Below are positions 1 through 5,196 of a DNA stretch of 5,196 nucleotides, piece by piece (within the stretch, counting starts at the first letter, position 1; every line of letters starts with the position of its first letter). The position numbers and the translations under genes were made by a program. The notes under the pieces are model-generated. The model had not been told where the DNA came from, searched no databases, and was given only the letters and a program-made list of their open reading frames with translations. Location of the stretch: contig JAISAA010000089.1 of the NCBI GenBank assembly GCA_031266955.1, forward strand, positions 1 to 5,196, read 5' to 3'. The DNA comes from Oscillospiraceae bacterium. Its GTDB lineage: Bacteria; Bacillota; Clostridia; Oscillospirales; Oscillospiraceae.

Positions 1-1394
1 CCCGCCATTTCGGCGATGCCGCCGGCGTTGTCGGAAATAGGCCCGTAGGCGTCCACCGCGACGACCATACCGGTCGTGCAGAGCATACCGACGGCGGCCA
101 TCGCGATGCCGTAAAGCCCCGCGAAATAGTACGCGCCGAGTATGGCGGCGACGATGATTATGATCGGACCCGCCGTTGAAAGCATTCCCGTCGCGATGCC
201 GGATATGATGTTTGTCGCCGTGCCGGTCTCGCAGGATTTCGCGATTTCCCGGACGGGCTTATAGTCCGCCGAGGTGTAGTATTCCGTGATCCTGCCGATG
301 ACGAAGCCCGCGATAAGACCCGCCACGCACGCGAGGAACACGCCCATATTCGTGAACGTATGCGTATCGTTCACCACGAATGTTTTCGGCAGGATAAAAT
401 AGCACACGCCGAATATCCCGGCGATGGCGAGAACGGTGGAGATGACCTCCCCGAGGGTGAGCGCCTTGGCGGGGTTCGAGCCCTCCTTCGTCCTGACGAA
501 AAAGCCGCCGATGACGGACGCCACAGTGCCTATCGCGGCGACGAGTATCGGGGCTATCATCCCGGCTCCGGCAATGGCGCCCGTGCCCTCTCCGCCGAGT
601 ATGGCGGGTATGCCCGCGGCAAGCGCTATCGCCGCGACGATCGAGCCGACGAACGACTCGAACAGATCGCTGCCCATCCCGGCGACGTCTCCCACGTTGT
701 CGCCGACGTTGTCGGCTATGACGGCGGGGTTGCGCGGGTCGTCCTCCGGGATACCGGCCTCGACCTTGCCGACAAGATCCGCGCCGACGTCGGCCGCCTT
801 TGTGTAAATGCCGCCCCCGACGCGCCCGAACAGCGCGACGGACGAGGCCCCCAGCGCGTATCCGTTGATGATTGACGCCTGTATCCCCAGCGACATATCT
901 TTAAGCGCGACGTTCACAAAGACGATAACGGCCACGAGCCCGATAAGCCCGAGCCCCACGACGCACATCCCCATAACGCTCCCGCCCGAAAACGCGACGC
1001 CGAGCGCCTTGTTGAGACCGCTCTCCCGCGCGGCGTTCGCCGTGCGCACGTTCGCCTTCGTCGCGATTCTCATACCGAGATTTCCCGCGAGCGTCGAACA
1101 GACGGCGCCGATAACAAACGCGACGGCCGTCGTCGGCTCAAGACTTCCGTTGCCCGTGCCCGTCGCGATACCGACGAGACACATGATCGCCGCGAGCACG
1201 ATGACAAAGATGACGAGCACTCTGTATTGCCGCCCGAGGAACGCCATCGCCCCCTCGTTTATCGCCGCGGCGATCTCCTTCATTTTTTCCGTACCCGGCT
1301 GCACGGCGTTGATTCTCTTTACGAGAAACAACGCGAACAGCAGGGCGACGAGCCCCGCCGCCCCCGCGACGATGTAGTACGCTGTGTTTCCCAT
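1..1394 (-). CDS. hppA: Membrane-bound ion-pumping pyrophosphatase (V-type H+/Na+-PPase), 3' end cut by window edge
   Basis: Hydrolyses pyrophosphate and uses the energy to pump H+ or Na+ across the cytoplasmic membrane. I translated this frame by hand: it is open from an ATG at 1394 to the window edge and gives 464 residues, so roughly the last 200 or more of the usual 650-700 are missing. The family signature is intact: GGGIYTKAADVGADLVGKVE at residues 193-212, then DDPRNP (218-223), DNVGDNVGDVAG (228-239) and SDLFES (242-247). These hold the Asp/Glu cluster that binds Mg-pyrophosphate. DNAGGIAEMAG begins at 455, at the edge. By my count Asp243 and Glu246 fall at the same numbers as the gate residues of the Thermotoga maritima enzyme. 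Long hydrophobic helices alternate throughout. The segment that shows K+ dependence (GNTTAA versus GNTTKA) lies beyond the edge, so ion type and K+ need cannot be read. AGGGGAG lies nine bases before the ATG. It has its own promoter upstream. Confidence 0.96.
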   Translation of the reverse strand, partial: MGNTAYYIVAGAAGLVALLFALFLVKRINAVQPGTEKMKEIAAAINEGAMAFLGRQYRVLVIFVIVLAAIMCLVGIATGTGNGSLEPTTAVAFVIGAVCSTLAGNLGMRIATKANVRTANAARESGLNKALGVAFSGGSVMGMCVVGLGLIGLVAVIVFVNVALKDMSLGIQASIINGYALGASSVALFGRVGGGIYTKAADVGADLVGKVEAGIPEDDPRNPAVIADNVGDNVGDVAGMGSDLFESFVGSIVAAIALAAGIPAILGGEGTGAIAGAGMIAPILVAAIGTVASVIGGFFVRTKEGSNPAKALTLGEVISTVLAIAGIFGVCYFILPKTFVVNDTHTFTNMGVFLACVAGLIAGFVIGRITEYYTSADYKPVREIAKSCETGTATNIISGIATGMLSTAGPIIIIVAAILGAYYFAGLYGIAMAAVGMLCTTGMVVAVDAYGPISDNAGGIAEMA

Positions 1395-1403
1395 TGCCAA
1401 GCT

Positions 1404-1410
1404 CTCCCCT
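1404..1410 (-). promoter_or_regulatory. Ribosome binding site of hppA
   Basis: AGGGGAG on the minus strand, nine bases before the ATG at 1392-1394. It supports this start, since the encoded N-terminus goes straight into the first hydrophobic helix (YYIVAGAAGLVALLFALFLV) expected of the family. Confidence 0.75.
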
Positions 1411-1462
1411 TTTTTCCTTTTCTTAAATATTCTTGTTGCGCGCGCGAATAATCGCAAAAAGT

Positions 1463-1491
1463 ATTTTAACAAATAATGAATGAATGTACAA
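1463..1491 (-). promoter_or_regulatory. Predicted sigma-A promoter of hppA
   Basis: On the minus strand TTGTAC (1486-1491) and TAAAAT (1463-1468) are separated by exactly 17 bases. The region is AT-rich between GC-rich genes. The -10 matches the consensus at five of six positions, the -35 at three. The start of transcription would be near 1456, giving a leader of about 60 nt. No convincing intrinsic terminator lies between the end of the upstream permease gene (1564) and this promoter, so read-through from the folate operon remains possible. Confidence 0.6.
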
Positions 1492-1563
1492 GCAGTTTTT
1501 TGCCCGGCATTTTACTCTTGGCGTTTTACACAATCATATTCGGCATACCCCGCGGCGAAGCGT

Positions 1564-2469
1564 CTAAATCAAACAAATTTCGCTCACGAGAGGCAATGTA
1601 ACCAGCGAAAGCAGCGTTGAGACCATTATCAGCCGCGCCGCGAACGGCGAATCGCCGCCGTATTTCCGCGCGAGCATAGCCGTCGTCGTGGCGGCGGGCA
1701 TAGCCGCCGAGAGCACGGCGACGCCCGTGATAACGCCGTCGGTCCCCAGCAGGCGCAGCACGGCGAAGATCAGCCCCGGGATCGCGATCAGCCGCAGCGC
1801 GGAATAATATAAACAGTCGCGGTCAAGCGCGCCGCGCGCGCGCTCAAGCTTCACATCCGTAAGTATCGCGCCGACGATGAGCATAGACAGCGCCGTCGTG
1901 CAGCCGCCGACGGCGTCCACCGTGCGCATAAAAAAGCCGGGGAGCTCAAACGGCAGCAGAGAATATCCGAAGCCGAGGAACACCGCCCAGATGCACGGGT
2001 GCGTCGCGAGCGTTTTGATTTTCTCGCGGGTATTCGTCACCGTGAAAAGCGAAAGCCCCGCCGTCCACATAAATATCCTTATCGGGATGAGCATCACCGC
2101 CCCGTAAAGCAGCCCGATATCCCCGAAAACGGCCTCCATAACGGGAAGCCCGAGAAAGCCCGAGTTGTTGCAAATCGTCGCGTATTGCATAACGACGCGC
2201 CGGGCCGGACTCGTCTTTATATAAAGAACGCGGTTGAGAACGATATACAGCGCCTGCGCGGCAAAGCCGATGACAAGTATCCCGGCGCAGGAGGTCAGCA
2301 GCTCCCGCGTCATATCTATCTTAAAAGACGCGAATATATTGCAGGGCAGGACGACGTATATTACAAGATTCGTAAGCTCTCCGCGCGATACGTCCGTCAG
2401 CAGTCTCTTTTTCGTGAGCCCGAACCCGAGCGCGATGAGCAGGAGCATTTCAAGCTGCGTCTGGATCAC
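1564..2469 (-). CDS. AEC-family permease (auxin efflux carrier superfamily)
   Basis: Predicted inner-membrane transporter of 301 residues, normal for the AEC family, with about ten hydrophobic helices. Family marks include YVVLPCNIFASF (38-49), with the conserved Leu-Pro in the second helix; ICNNSGFLGLPVMEAVFGD (99-117), the Asn-Ser-Gly-Phe and Leu-Gly-x-Pro motif; and at the C-terminus AMPAATTTAMLARKYGGD (256-273) followed by STLLSLVTLP (284-293). Members export or import organic acids, amino acids or similar small anions; the substrate cannot be read from sequence. I chose the GTG at 2467-2469: it overlaps the folC stop (GTGA), has AAGGAG eleven bases before it, and starts just ahead of the first helix. 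The frame stays open upstream to 2610, but that stretch is Arg-rich, lies inside folC and resembles no transporter. Being third in a folate operon suggests, but does not show, a folate-related substrate (folate, pterin, p-aminobenzoate or glutamate). Confidence 0.9.
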   Translation of the reverse strand: MIQTQLEMLLLIALGFGLTKKRLLTDVSRGELTNLVIYVVLPCNIFASFKIDMTRELLTSCAGILVIGFAAQALYIVLNRVLYIKTSPARRVVMQYATICNNSGFLGLPVMEAVFGDIGLLYGAVMLIPIRIFMWTAGLSLFTVTNTREKIKTLATHPCIWAVFLGFGYSLLPFELPGFFMRTVDAVGGCTTALSMLIVGAILTDVKLERARGALDRDCLYYSALRLIAIPGLIFAVLRLLGTDGVITGVAVLSAAMPAATTTAMLARKYGGDSPFAARLIMVSTLLSLVTLPLVSEICLI

Positions 2470-3752
2470 AAGCCGCCCCGCTCCTTGTCCCAAGTCTTCA
2501 CGGCGTCCCGGACGTCGGCGGAAAAATACAGCGAGCCGAGCGCTGCGACGGCCCCGCCCGCGCCGGCGAGTTTCATAGCGCGCCCGGCGCCGTCGCGTAC
2601 AGAGCCGCACGCCTCCGCGGGAACGCCGTATTCCGCAAGCAGCCCCGCCAGCTCTGACGCCTTCATAGCGCGCGGGTTAGGCGGGGCGACGGCGACAAAC
2701 GCGCGGGCGAGCGGCGCTATCGCCTCCGCCATAGCCCGGACGTCCTTGTCCGCCATAACGCCGACGAGAAACACGAGCTTGCCGGCGAACAGCTCTTTTA
2801 TACTGTCCGCGGCGGCGGCTATCCCGTGCGGGTTGTGCGCTCCGTCCACGATGAAAACGGGGTCGCGGCACAACACCTCAAACCGTCCCGGCCATTTAAC
2901 ACAGGCAAGGCCGTTTAATATGTCCTCGTCCGATATTTTATAGCCGCGGCGGCGCAGCGCCTCAAGCGCGGTTATCGCGAGCGCCGCGTTTTTCGGCTGA
3001 TACGTCCCGGCGAGAGGTATCCGGACGTCCCTGAGCGGGGCGAAATCAAATTCGGCGCCGTCGAGCGACAGCCGTTTTACTCGAAGCCGCGAAAAATCCG
3101 TCCGCGTCAGCGCAGCCCCGACGTCCCGGCAGCGTTTTTCAAAGACGCGCAGCGCCTCCGGCTCCGCGCCGTATACGACGGCCTCGCCGCCCGGTTTTAT
3201 TATCCCGGCCTTCGCCGAGGCGATCTCCGTAAGAGTCTCTCCGAGCTCCGCCGTGTGGTCAAGCCCCATCGCGGTTATCACGGCGAGCTCCGGCGTAGCT
3301 ATGACATTCGTCGAGTCGAGCTCTCCGCCGAGCCCGGCCTCGAGGACTACGGCGTCGCAATCCGCCCGTTTGAAATACAGCATCGCGAGAGCCGTAATGA
3401 GCTCGAATTCCGTTGGGGAATCGGTCATCGAGTCGGCGGGGGAGCGGATAAGCTCCGTCATCTCTTCAAGCTCGCCGTCGGAGATCGGCTCGCCGTTTAT
3501 CTGCATACGCTCGTTAAAGCGCAGGATATACGGCGAGGTGTACAGTCCCGTTTTATAGCCCGCGGCGCGGAGTGCGGAGGCTATCATCGCCGATGTGGAG
3601 CCTTTTCCGTTCGTTCCGGCGACGTGTATGAATTTCAGGGCTTTTTCGGGATTTCCGAGCTTGCCGAGAAGCTCACGCGTGCGTTCAAGGCCGGGCTTCG
3701 CGCCCTGCCATTTCACGCTGTGGATGTATTCAAGGGCGGATTCAACGCTCAT
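2466..3752 (-). CDS. folC: Bifunctional folylpolyglutamate synthase / dihydrofolate synthase
   Basis: Cytoplasmic Mur-ligase-family enzyme that adds glutamate to dihydropteroate and/or to reduced folates using ATP, retaining folates in the cell. The 428 residues match the usual length. Motifs in order: P-loop AGTNGKGS (45-52); TSPYILRFNERMQING (72-87), the pteroate/folate-contacting loop; LEAGLGGELDSTNV (137-150); GLDHTAELGETL (163-174); SAKAGIIKPG (179-188), whose Lys181 matches the lysine carbamylated in this family; AGTYQPKNAALAI (248-260); GRFE (289-292); DGAHNPHG (303-310), the conserved C-domain motif at the glutamate/ATP side. All expected catalytic motifs are present. The ATG lies six bases after the folT stop, with GGAG inside the end of folT about twelve bases before it, so coupling is likely. 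Whether it carries both activities or only polyglutamylation cannot be settled from motifs. Confidence 0.95.
   Translation of the reverse strand: MSVESALEYIHSVKWQGAKPGLERTRELLGKLGNPEKALKFIHVAGTNGKGSTSAMIASALRAAGYKTGLYTSPYILRFNERMQINGEPISDGELEEMTELIRSPADSMTDSPTEFELITALAMLYFKRADCDAVVLEAGLGGELDSTNVIATPELAVITAMGLDHTAELGETLTEIASAKAGIIKPGGEAVVYGAEPEALRVFEKRCRDVGAALTRTDFSRLRVKRLSLDGAEFDFAPLRDVRIPLAGTYQPKNAALAITALEALRRRGYKISDEDILNGLACVKWPGRFEVLCRDPVFIVDGAHNPHGIAAAADSIKELFAGKLVFLVGVMADKDVRAMAEAIAPLARAFVAVAPPNPRAMKASELAGLLAEYGVPAEACGSVRDGAGRAMKLAGAGGAVAALGSLYFSADVRDAVKTWDKERGGL
2481..2486 (-). promoter_or_regulatory. Ribosome binding site that sets the AEC permease start
   Basis: AAGGAG within the last codons of folC on the minus strand, eleven bases before the GTG at 2467-2469. 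With the GTG/TGA overlap it favours translational coupling to folC and argues against the longer upstream reading frame. Confidence 0.6.
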
Positions 3753-3758
3753 TTACGA

Positions 3759-4304
3759 CTATATCTCCGGTTTTTGTTTTTCGATAATGCCCGCTCTGCA
3801 GAACAGGTCACTTTTTATCAGCAGAAATACGATCCCCGCGTCCACTACGAACGTCGCCGCGTAGATGCCGACGCGCTGTATGAAAAGCGGCAGGAACGGC
3901 TGCCCGTAAATGTACTTTGCCAGCACATACGTCGTGTACCCCATCGAGCCGATTATATATGAGGGAAGTGTCGCCGTCAGCACGCGTACTATGCTGGGCT
4001 TGCGCCATACGAAAGCGCGGAAAAGCCCCGGGATCAGCCCCATCAGGATCGGCGTCGGCGCGAGCAGCGGGCTGTACGGGCCGATACCGAGAAACACCGC
4101 GCCCAAAAAGTCCGCCGCGAAACCGGTCAGCACCCCGGCGAGAGGTCCGAAAAGCAATCCTGAGATCAGGATCGGCATACTCCCGATCGAAAATCTGTAC
4201 GGCCCGATATTCACGGCGAGAAGCCGCGAGAGCGCAATGCTCATTGCGATTAAAAGCGCGAGGGTCACAATGGTTTTGGTCGCTTTGATGCCTGTTTTTG
4301 ACAT
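3759..4304 (-). CDS. folT: Folate-specific ECF transporter S-component
   Basis: Small integral membrane protein of 181 residues that binds folate and joins the shared energy-coupling module (EcfA, EcfA', EcfT) for uptake; that module is not in the window. Hydrophobic segments lie at about 11-32, 38-60, 62-95, 108-130 and 143-164, the five-to-six-helix pattern of S-components. The stretch YRFSIGSMPILISGLLFGPL (36-55), followed by GFAADFLGAV (61-70), is the typical FolT-like core. Identification also rests on context: a THF riboswitch in the leader and folC directly downstream. ATG at 4302-4304 with a near-perfect AAGGAGG seven bases before it. The C-terminal tail (IEKQKPEI) is short and charged, as expected on the cytoplasmic side. 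A different vitamin S-component is unlikely given riboswitch and neighbour. Confidence 0.92.
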   Translation of the reverse strand: MSKTGIKATKTIVTLALLIAMSIALSRLLAVNIGPYRFSIGSMPILISGLLFGPLAGVLTGFAADFLGAVFLGIGPYSPLLAPTPILMGLIPGLFRAFVWRKPSIVRVLTATLPSYIIGSMGYTTYVLAKYIYGQPFLPLFIQRVGIYAATFVVDAGIVFLLIKSDLFCRAGIIEKQKPEI

Positions 4305-4311
4305 AAAAATG

Positions 4312-4318
4312 CCTCCTT
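4312..4318 (-). promoter_or_regulatory. folT Shine-Dalgarno sequence, target of leader pairing
   Basis: AAGGAGG on the minus strand, seven bases before the folT ATG. Six of its bases (4312-4317) are exactly complementary to CCTCCT at 4391-4396, the 3' edge of the riboswitch aptamer, so this site can be hidden in a helix. Confidence 0.85.
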
Positions 4319-4396
4319 AAAATATGTGTGCGGCCGTCCGCGCGTAGCCTAAGCCACATCACGGAACGCTTACGTTTCGCGCCACATATCAGGAGG
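4312..4396 (-). promoter_or_regulatory. Expression platform: Shine-Dalgarno-sequestering helix
   Basis: On the transcript, CCUCCU (4391-4396) can pair with AGGAGG (4312-4317), and directly inside this AUAUGUG (4383-4389) with CACAUAU (4322-4328). That gives 13 perfect pairs in two blocks around a small 1-by-4 internal loop. The enclosed segment holds a short hairpin, AACG (4373-4376) with CGUU (4365-4368). A second copy of the inner arm, AUGUGGC at 4353-4359, could compete for the same partner and leave the Shine-Dalgarno free. No T-run follows a hairpin here, so control by translation is more likely than by termination. Confidence 0.7.
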
Positions 4397-4535
4397 TAAA
4401 AGCCCTCACCACTATGCGGCAGCGGGCGCGAACCTCATATCGTGGGCGGCGGCGCTTTTTTACTCCGCTGTTCCCTTCGTCCGGCGGGCAACTCCCCATC
4501 CCGTCCGGCACTTCACGCATAAGGCTCTACTCTGC
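4390..4535 (-). promoter_or_regulatory. Tetrahydrofolate (THF) riboswitch aptamer
   Basis: Recognised by conserved blocks and base pairing of the folT-associated THF class. In transcript order: GCAGAGUAG (4527-4535, class consensus close to GGAGAGUAG); P2 AGCCU(U) (4521-4526) pairing with AGGGCU (4401-4406); P3 UAUGCG (4516-4521) pairing perfectly with CGCAUA (4413-4418); the conserved UGAAGUG after P3; a hairpin whose loop holds GGGAUG (4496-4501); ACGAAG (4475-4480); and the conserved GGUG in the internal loop (4407-4410) between P3 and P2. Family members bind reduced folates and control folate uptake or synthesis genes. Two oddities: the aptamer is about 146 nt instead of roughly 90-100, because the small P4 hairpin is replaced by a long arm closed by CAGCGG (4465-4470) and CCGCUG (4420-4425); and the usual GCAUCCG after P2 reads as UUUACCUC. 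P1 is weak (CAG with CUG). Confidence 0.85.
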
Positions 4536-4578
4536 TCGGTATTTACGAAAACACCCGTCTCTCGCGAATACCGCGGAT

Positions 4579-4607
4579 ATGATACCACACCGCGTTTCCG
4601 TTGTCTA
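4579..4607 (-). promoter_or_regulatory. Sigma-A promoter of the folT-folC-AEC operon
   Basis: On the minus strand TAGACA (4602-4607, five of six) and TATCAT (4579-4584, five of six) are spaced by 17 bases. The -10 is of the extended type (TGG directly before it). Transcription should start near 4572, about 37 nt before the riboswitch, giving a leader of about 270 nt. AT-rich sequence upstream of the -35 (4608-4639) could act as an UP element and is shared with the divergent promoter. Confidence 0.8.
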
Positions 4608-4639
4608 CAAAAATTTTTCGGGAAAATTTAATTTTTCTC

Positions 4640-4668
4640 TTGACAAGCCCCGGCGGCAAGTGTATATT
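4640..4668 (+). promoter_or_regulatory. Strong sigma-A promoter of the plus-strand RNA gene
   Basis: TTGACA (4640-4645, perfect) and TATATT (4663-4668, five of six) with a 17-base spacer, preceded by A/T tracts. It lies back-to-back with the folate operon promoter, 32 bases between the two -35 boxes. No start codon with a good ribosome binding site and an extended ORF follows, so it most likely drives a noncoding RNA starting near 4675. Confidence 0.75.
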
Positions 4669-4994
4669 GGTATTCAAGAAATTGGAGAGTAAAATAAAAG
4701 CAGTTCTCCGCGCACACGCGCCCATATATATGGGCGAAAACCGAACCGCCGCGCTTGCTGAATAAGCAAGCGCGATAGGCTCCCGCCGTTGAGCTAAGCC
4801 CCGTAAGCGGCGAGTACGCCCCGGAAAACCAACTTGCGCCAACTGAATACAGCACATCCCAAGGTTCCTCTGAGCTCTGCCGCACCATTAGTGGCAACGG
4901 CCCGAAGCTGAAACGCTCGCGGGGCGGCAAAGGCCGCCTTAGCGGGACGGATATCAAAATCCGTACCCGTATGGAAGGAAGACAAACGCGGAAT

Positions 4995-5015
4995 CGTGTT
5001 TTGAGACAAAACACG
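4995..5015 (+). other. Perfect hairpin abutting the terminator
   Basis: CGTGTTTT and AAAACACG form eight perfect pairs around the loop GAGAC. Its last G is also the first base of the terminator stem, so the two hairpins stack end to end or compete by one pair. It forms equally well on either strand. Confidence 0.7.
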
Positions 5016-5063
5016 CGCGGCGCTCTTTCTTCTCAATTAGAGGTTAAAGAGCGCCGCGCTTTT
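5015..5063 (+). terminator. Intrinsic terminator of the plus-strand RNA
   Basis: GCGCGGCGCTCTTT (5015-5028) pairs perfectly over 14 bases with 5046-5059. TCTC/GAGG can extend the stem inside the loop, and TTTT (5060-5063) follows before GC-rich sequence. The T-run is short but the stem is very strong. On the minus strand the hairpin is followed by GTGTTTTG, so weak two-way action is possible. Confidence 0.75.
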
Positions 5064-5077
5064 GCGCGCGTGACACT

Positions 5078-5175
5078 CAACCCCACCCGCTGCGGCGGGA
5101 GCCCCTTCTGAGAAGGGGCCTAAGCCGTACAAAGCCCCCTTCCGAGAAGGGGGTGGCGCGAAGCGCCGGGGGTTG
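5078..5175. repeat. Hairpin-rich GC-rich intergenic repeat element
   Basis: Bounded by an inverted repeat, CAACCCC (5078-5084) and GGGGTTG (5169-5175). Inside are four tight hairpins: CCCGC/GCGGG (5086-5099), GCCCCTTC/GAAGGGGC around TGA (5101-5119), CCCCCTTC/GAAGGGGG around CGA (5135-5153) and GGCGC/GCGCC around GAA (5155-5167). The second and third are near copies of each other. There is no ORF. The look matches small palindromic intergenic repeats often seen in gut Clostridia genomes, but copy number cannot be judged from one window. The bases after it (5176-5196, ending in CCCCCTA) may begin another unit. Confidence 0.65.
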
Positions 5176-5196
5176 TAATTCCCGGTAATCCCCCTA

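Larger units (their letters stand above)
4675..5063 (+). ncRNA. Predicted structured noncoding RNA of unidentified class, ~390 nt
   Basis: This stretch has a near-consensus promoter, an intrinsic terminator, no credible protein, and dense perfect hairpins. These are: 4719-4736, an 18-base palindrome (CGCCCATAT and its complement); CGCGCTTGCT/AGCAAGCGCG with loop GAATA (4750-4774); CGCCG/CGGCG (4784-4812); TGC-CAC/GTGGCA with loop CATTA (4878-4896); GGCGGC/GCCGCC with loop AAAG (4923-4938), nested in CGCT/AGCG; ACGGAT/ATCCGT (4947-4964); and CGTGTTTT/AAAACACG with loop GAGAC (4995-5015). CCGCG (4708-4712) can pair with CGCGG (4987-4991) to close a multi-branched body. The marks of RNase P RNA, tmRNA, SRP RNA and common riboswitches were looked for and not found. 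6S RNA is normally about 180-200 nt, shorter than this. Exact ends are inferred from promoter and terminator. Alternatives are a long leader of a gene beyond the window (the terminator argues against this) or a structured intergenic element. Confidence 0.6.

Noticed and set aside
360..1377. Several plus-strand ORFs opposite hppA (e.g. 424-807 and 808-1377)
   Set aside because: Low-complexity Ala/Pro/Thr/Ser-rich antisense frames of a high-GC gene; the opposite strand encodes an unmistakable pyrophosphatase.
1495..1563. Terminator after the AEC permease
   Set aside because: Only a short TGCCGGGCA dyad followed by A's on the minus strand and no stem with a T-run; not enough to call.
2470..2610. 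N-terminal extension of the AEC permease (start at 2610)
   Set aside because: The extra 47 residues are Arg-rich, fully inside folC in another frame, and precede the normal first helix. The GTG at 2467-2469 with AAGGAG upstream explains the gene better.
1999..2943. Long plus-strand ORF opposite the AEC permease and folC
   Set aside because: It is a mirror of two genes with intact motifs on the minus strand; Arg/Pro-rich with no recognisable domain.
4972..4986. GGAAGGAAG, resembling the conserved SRP RNA tip
   Set aside because: The 5' partner (GUCAGGUCC-like) and the AGCAG of helix 8 are missing, and the flanks do not form the SRP stem.
4628..5014. Minus-strand ORF of 128 codons across the RNA region (also 4543-4857 and 4794-5036)
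   Set aside because: The composition is unlike a folded protein (Arg/Ser/Cys-rich, no family motif). The frames overlap one another, lie antisense to a hairpin-rich region with a plus-strand promoter and terminator, and have no good ribosome binding site that I see.
4675..5063. RNase P RNA or tmRNA as identity of the plus-strand RNA
   Set aside because: No GAAAGUCC, ACAGAA or similar RNase P blocks, and no tRNA-like ends, CCA or tag-reading frame of tmRNA on the plus strand.
5078..5196. CRISPR array
   Set aside because: The units are self-complementary hairpins of different sequence and spacing, without regular repeats and unique spacers.

Overview
The window looks like a GC-rich chromosomal segment of a Clostridia-type member of the Bacillota, perhaps a gut anaerobe. 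The basis is the combination of a tetrahydrofolate (THF) riboswitch ahead of an ECF folate S-component, strong AGGAGG-type ribosome binding sites, sigma-A-like promoters with 17-base spacers, and a membrane pyrophosphatase of the type common in anaerobes. This taxonomic placement is inference; no rRNA or marker gene is present.

Layout: every protein gene I can support is on the minus strand. Reading that strand from right to left, a promoter at 4579-4607 drives a leader of about 270 nt that carries a THF riboswitch (4390-4535) with an enlarged P4-side arm. A helix that can hide the Shine-Dalgarno sequence follows. Then come folT (folate uptake S-component, 3759-4304), folC (folylpolyglutamate/dihydrofolate synthase, 2466-3752) and an AEC-family permease (1564-2469) whose GTG start overlaps the folC stop codon. 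The three genes are tightly packed and read as one folate-responsive operon: import folate, trap it by polyglutamylation, plus one uncharacterised permease. After a 169-base gap with its own promoter, the 5' two-thirds of a membrane-bound pyrophosphatase gene (hppA, 1-1394) runs off the left edge.

To the right of the folate promoter, and divergent from it, lies a near-consensus plus-strand promoter (TTGACA, 17 bases, TATATT at 4640-4668). It is followed by about 390 bases with no credible ORF but with many perfect hairpins, ending in a 14-bp stem plus T-run terminator (5015-5063). I read this as a structured noncoding RNA gene of a class I could not identify. It is the most interesting object in the window. 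The last ~120 bases (5078-5196) are a hairpin-rich, GC-rich intergenic repeat bounded by an inverted repeat, with its right side possibly cut by the window edge.
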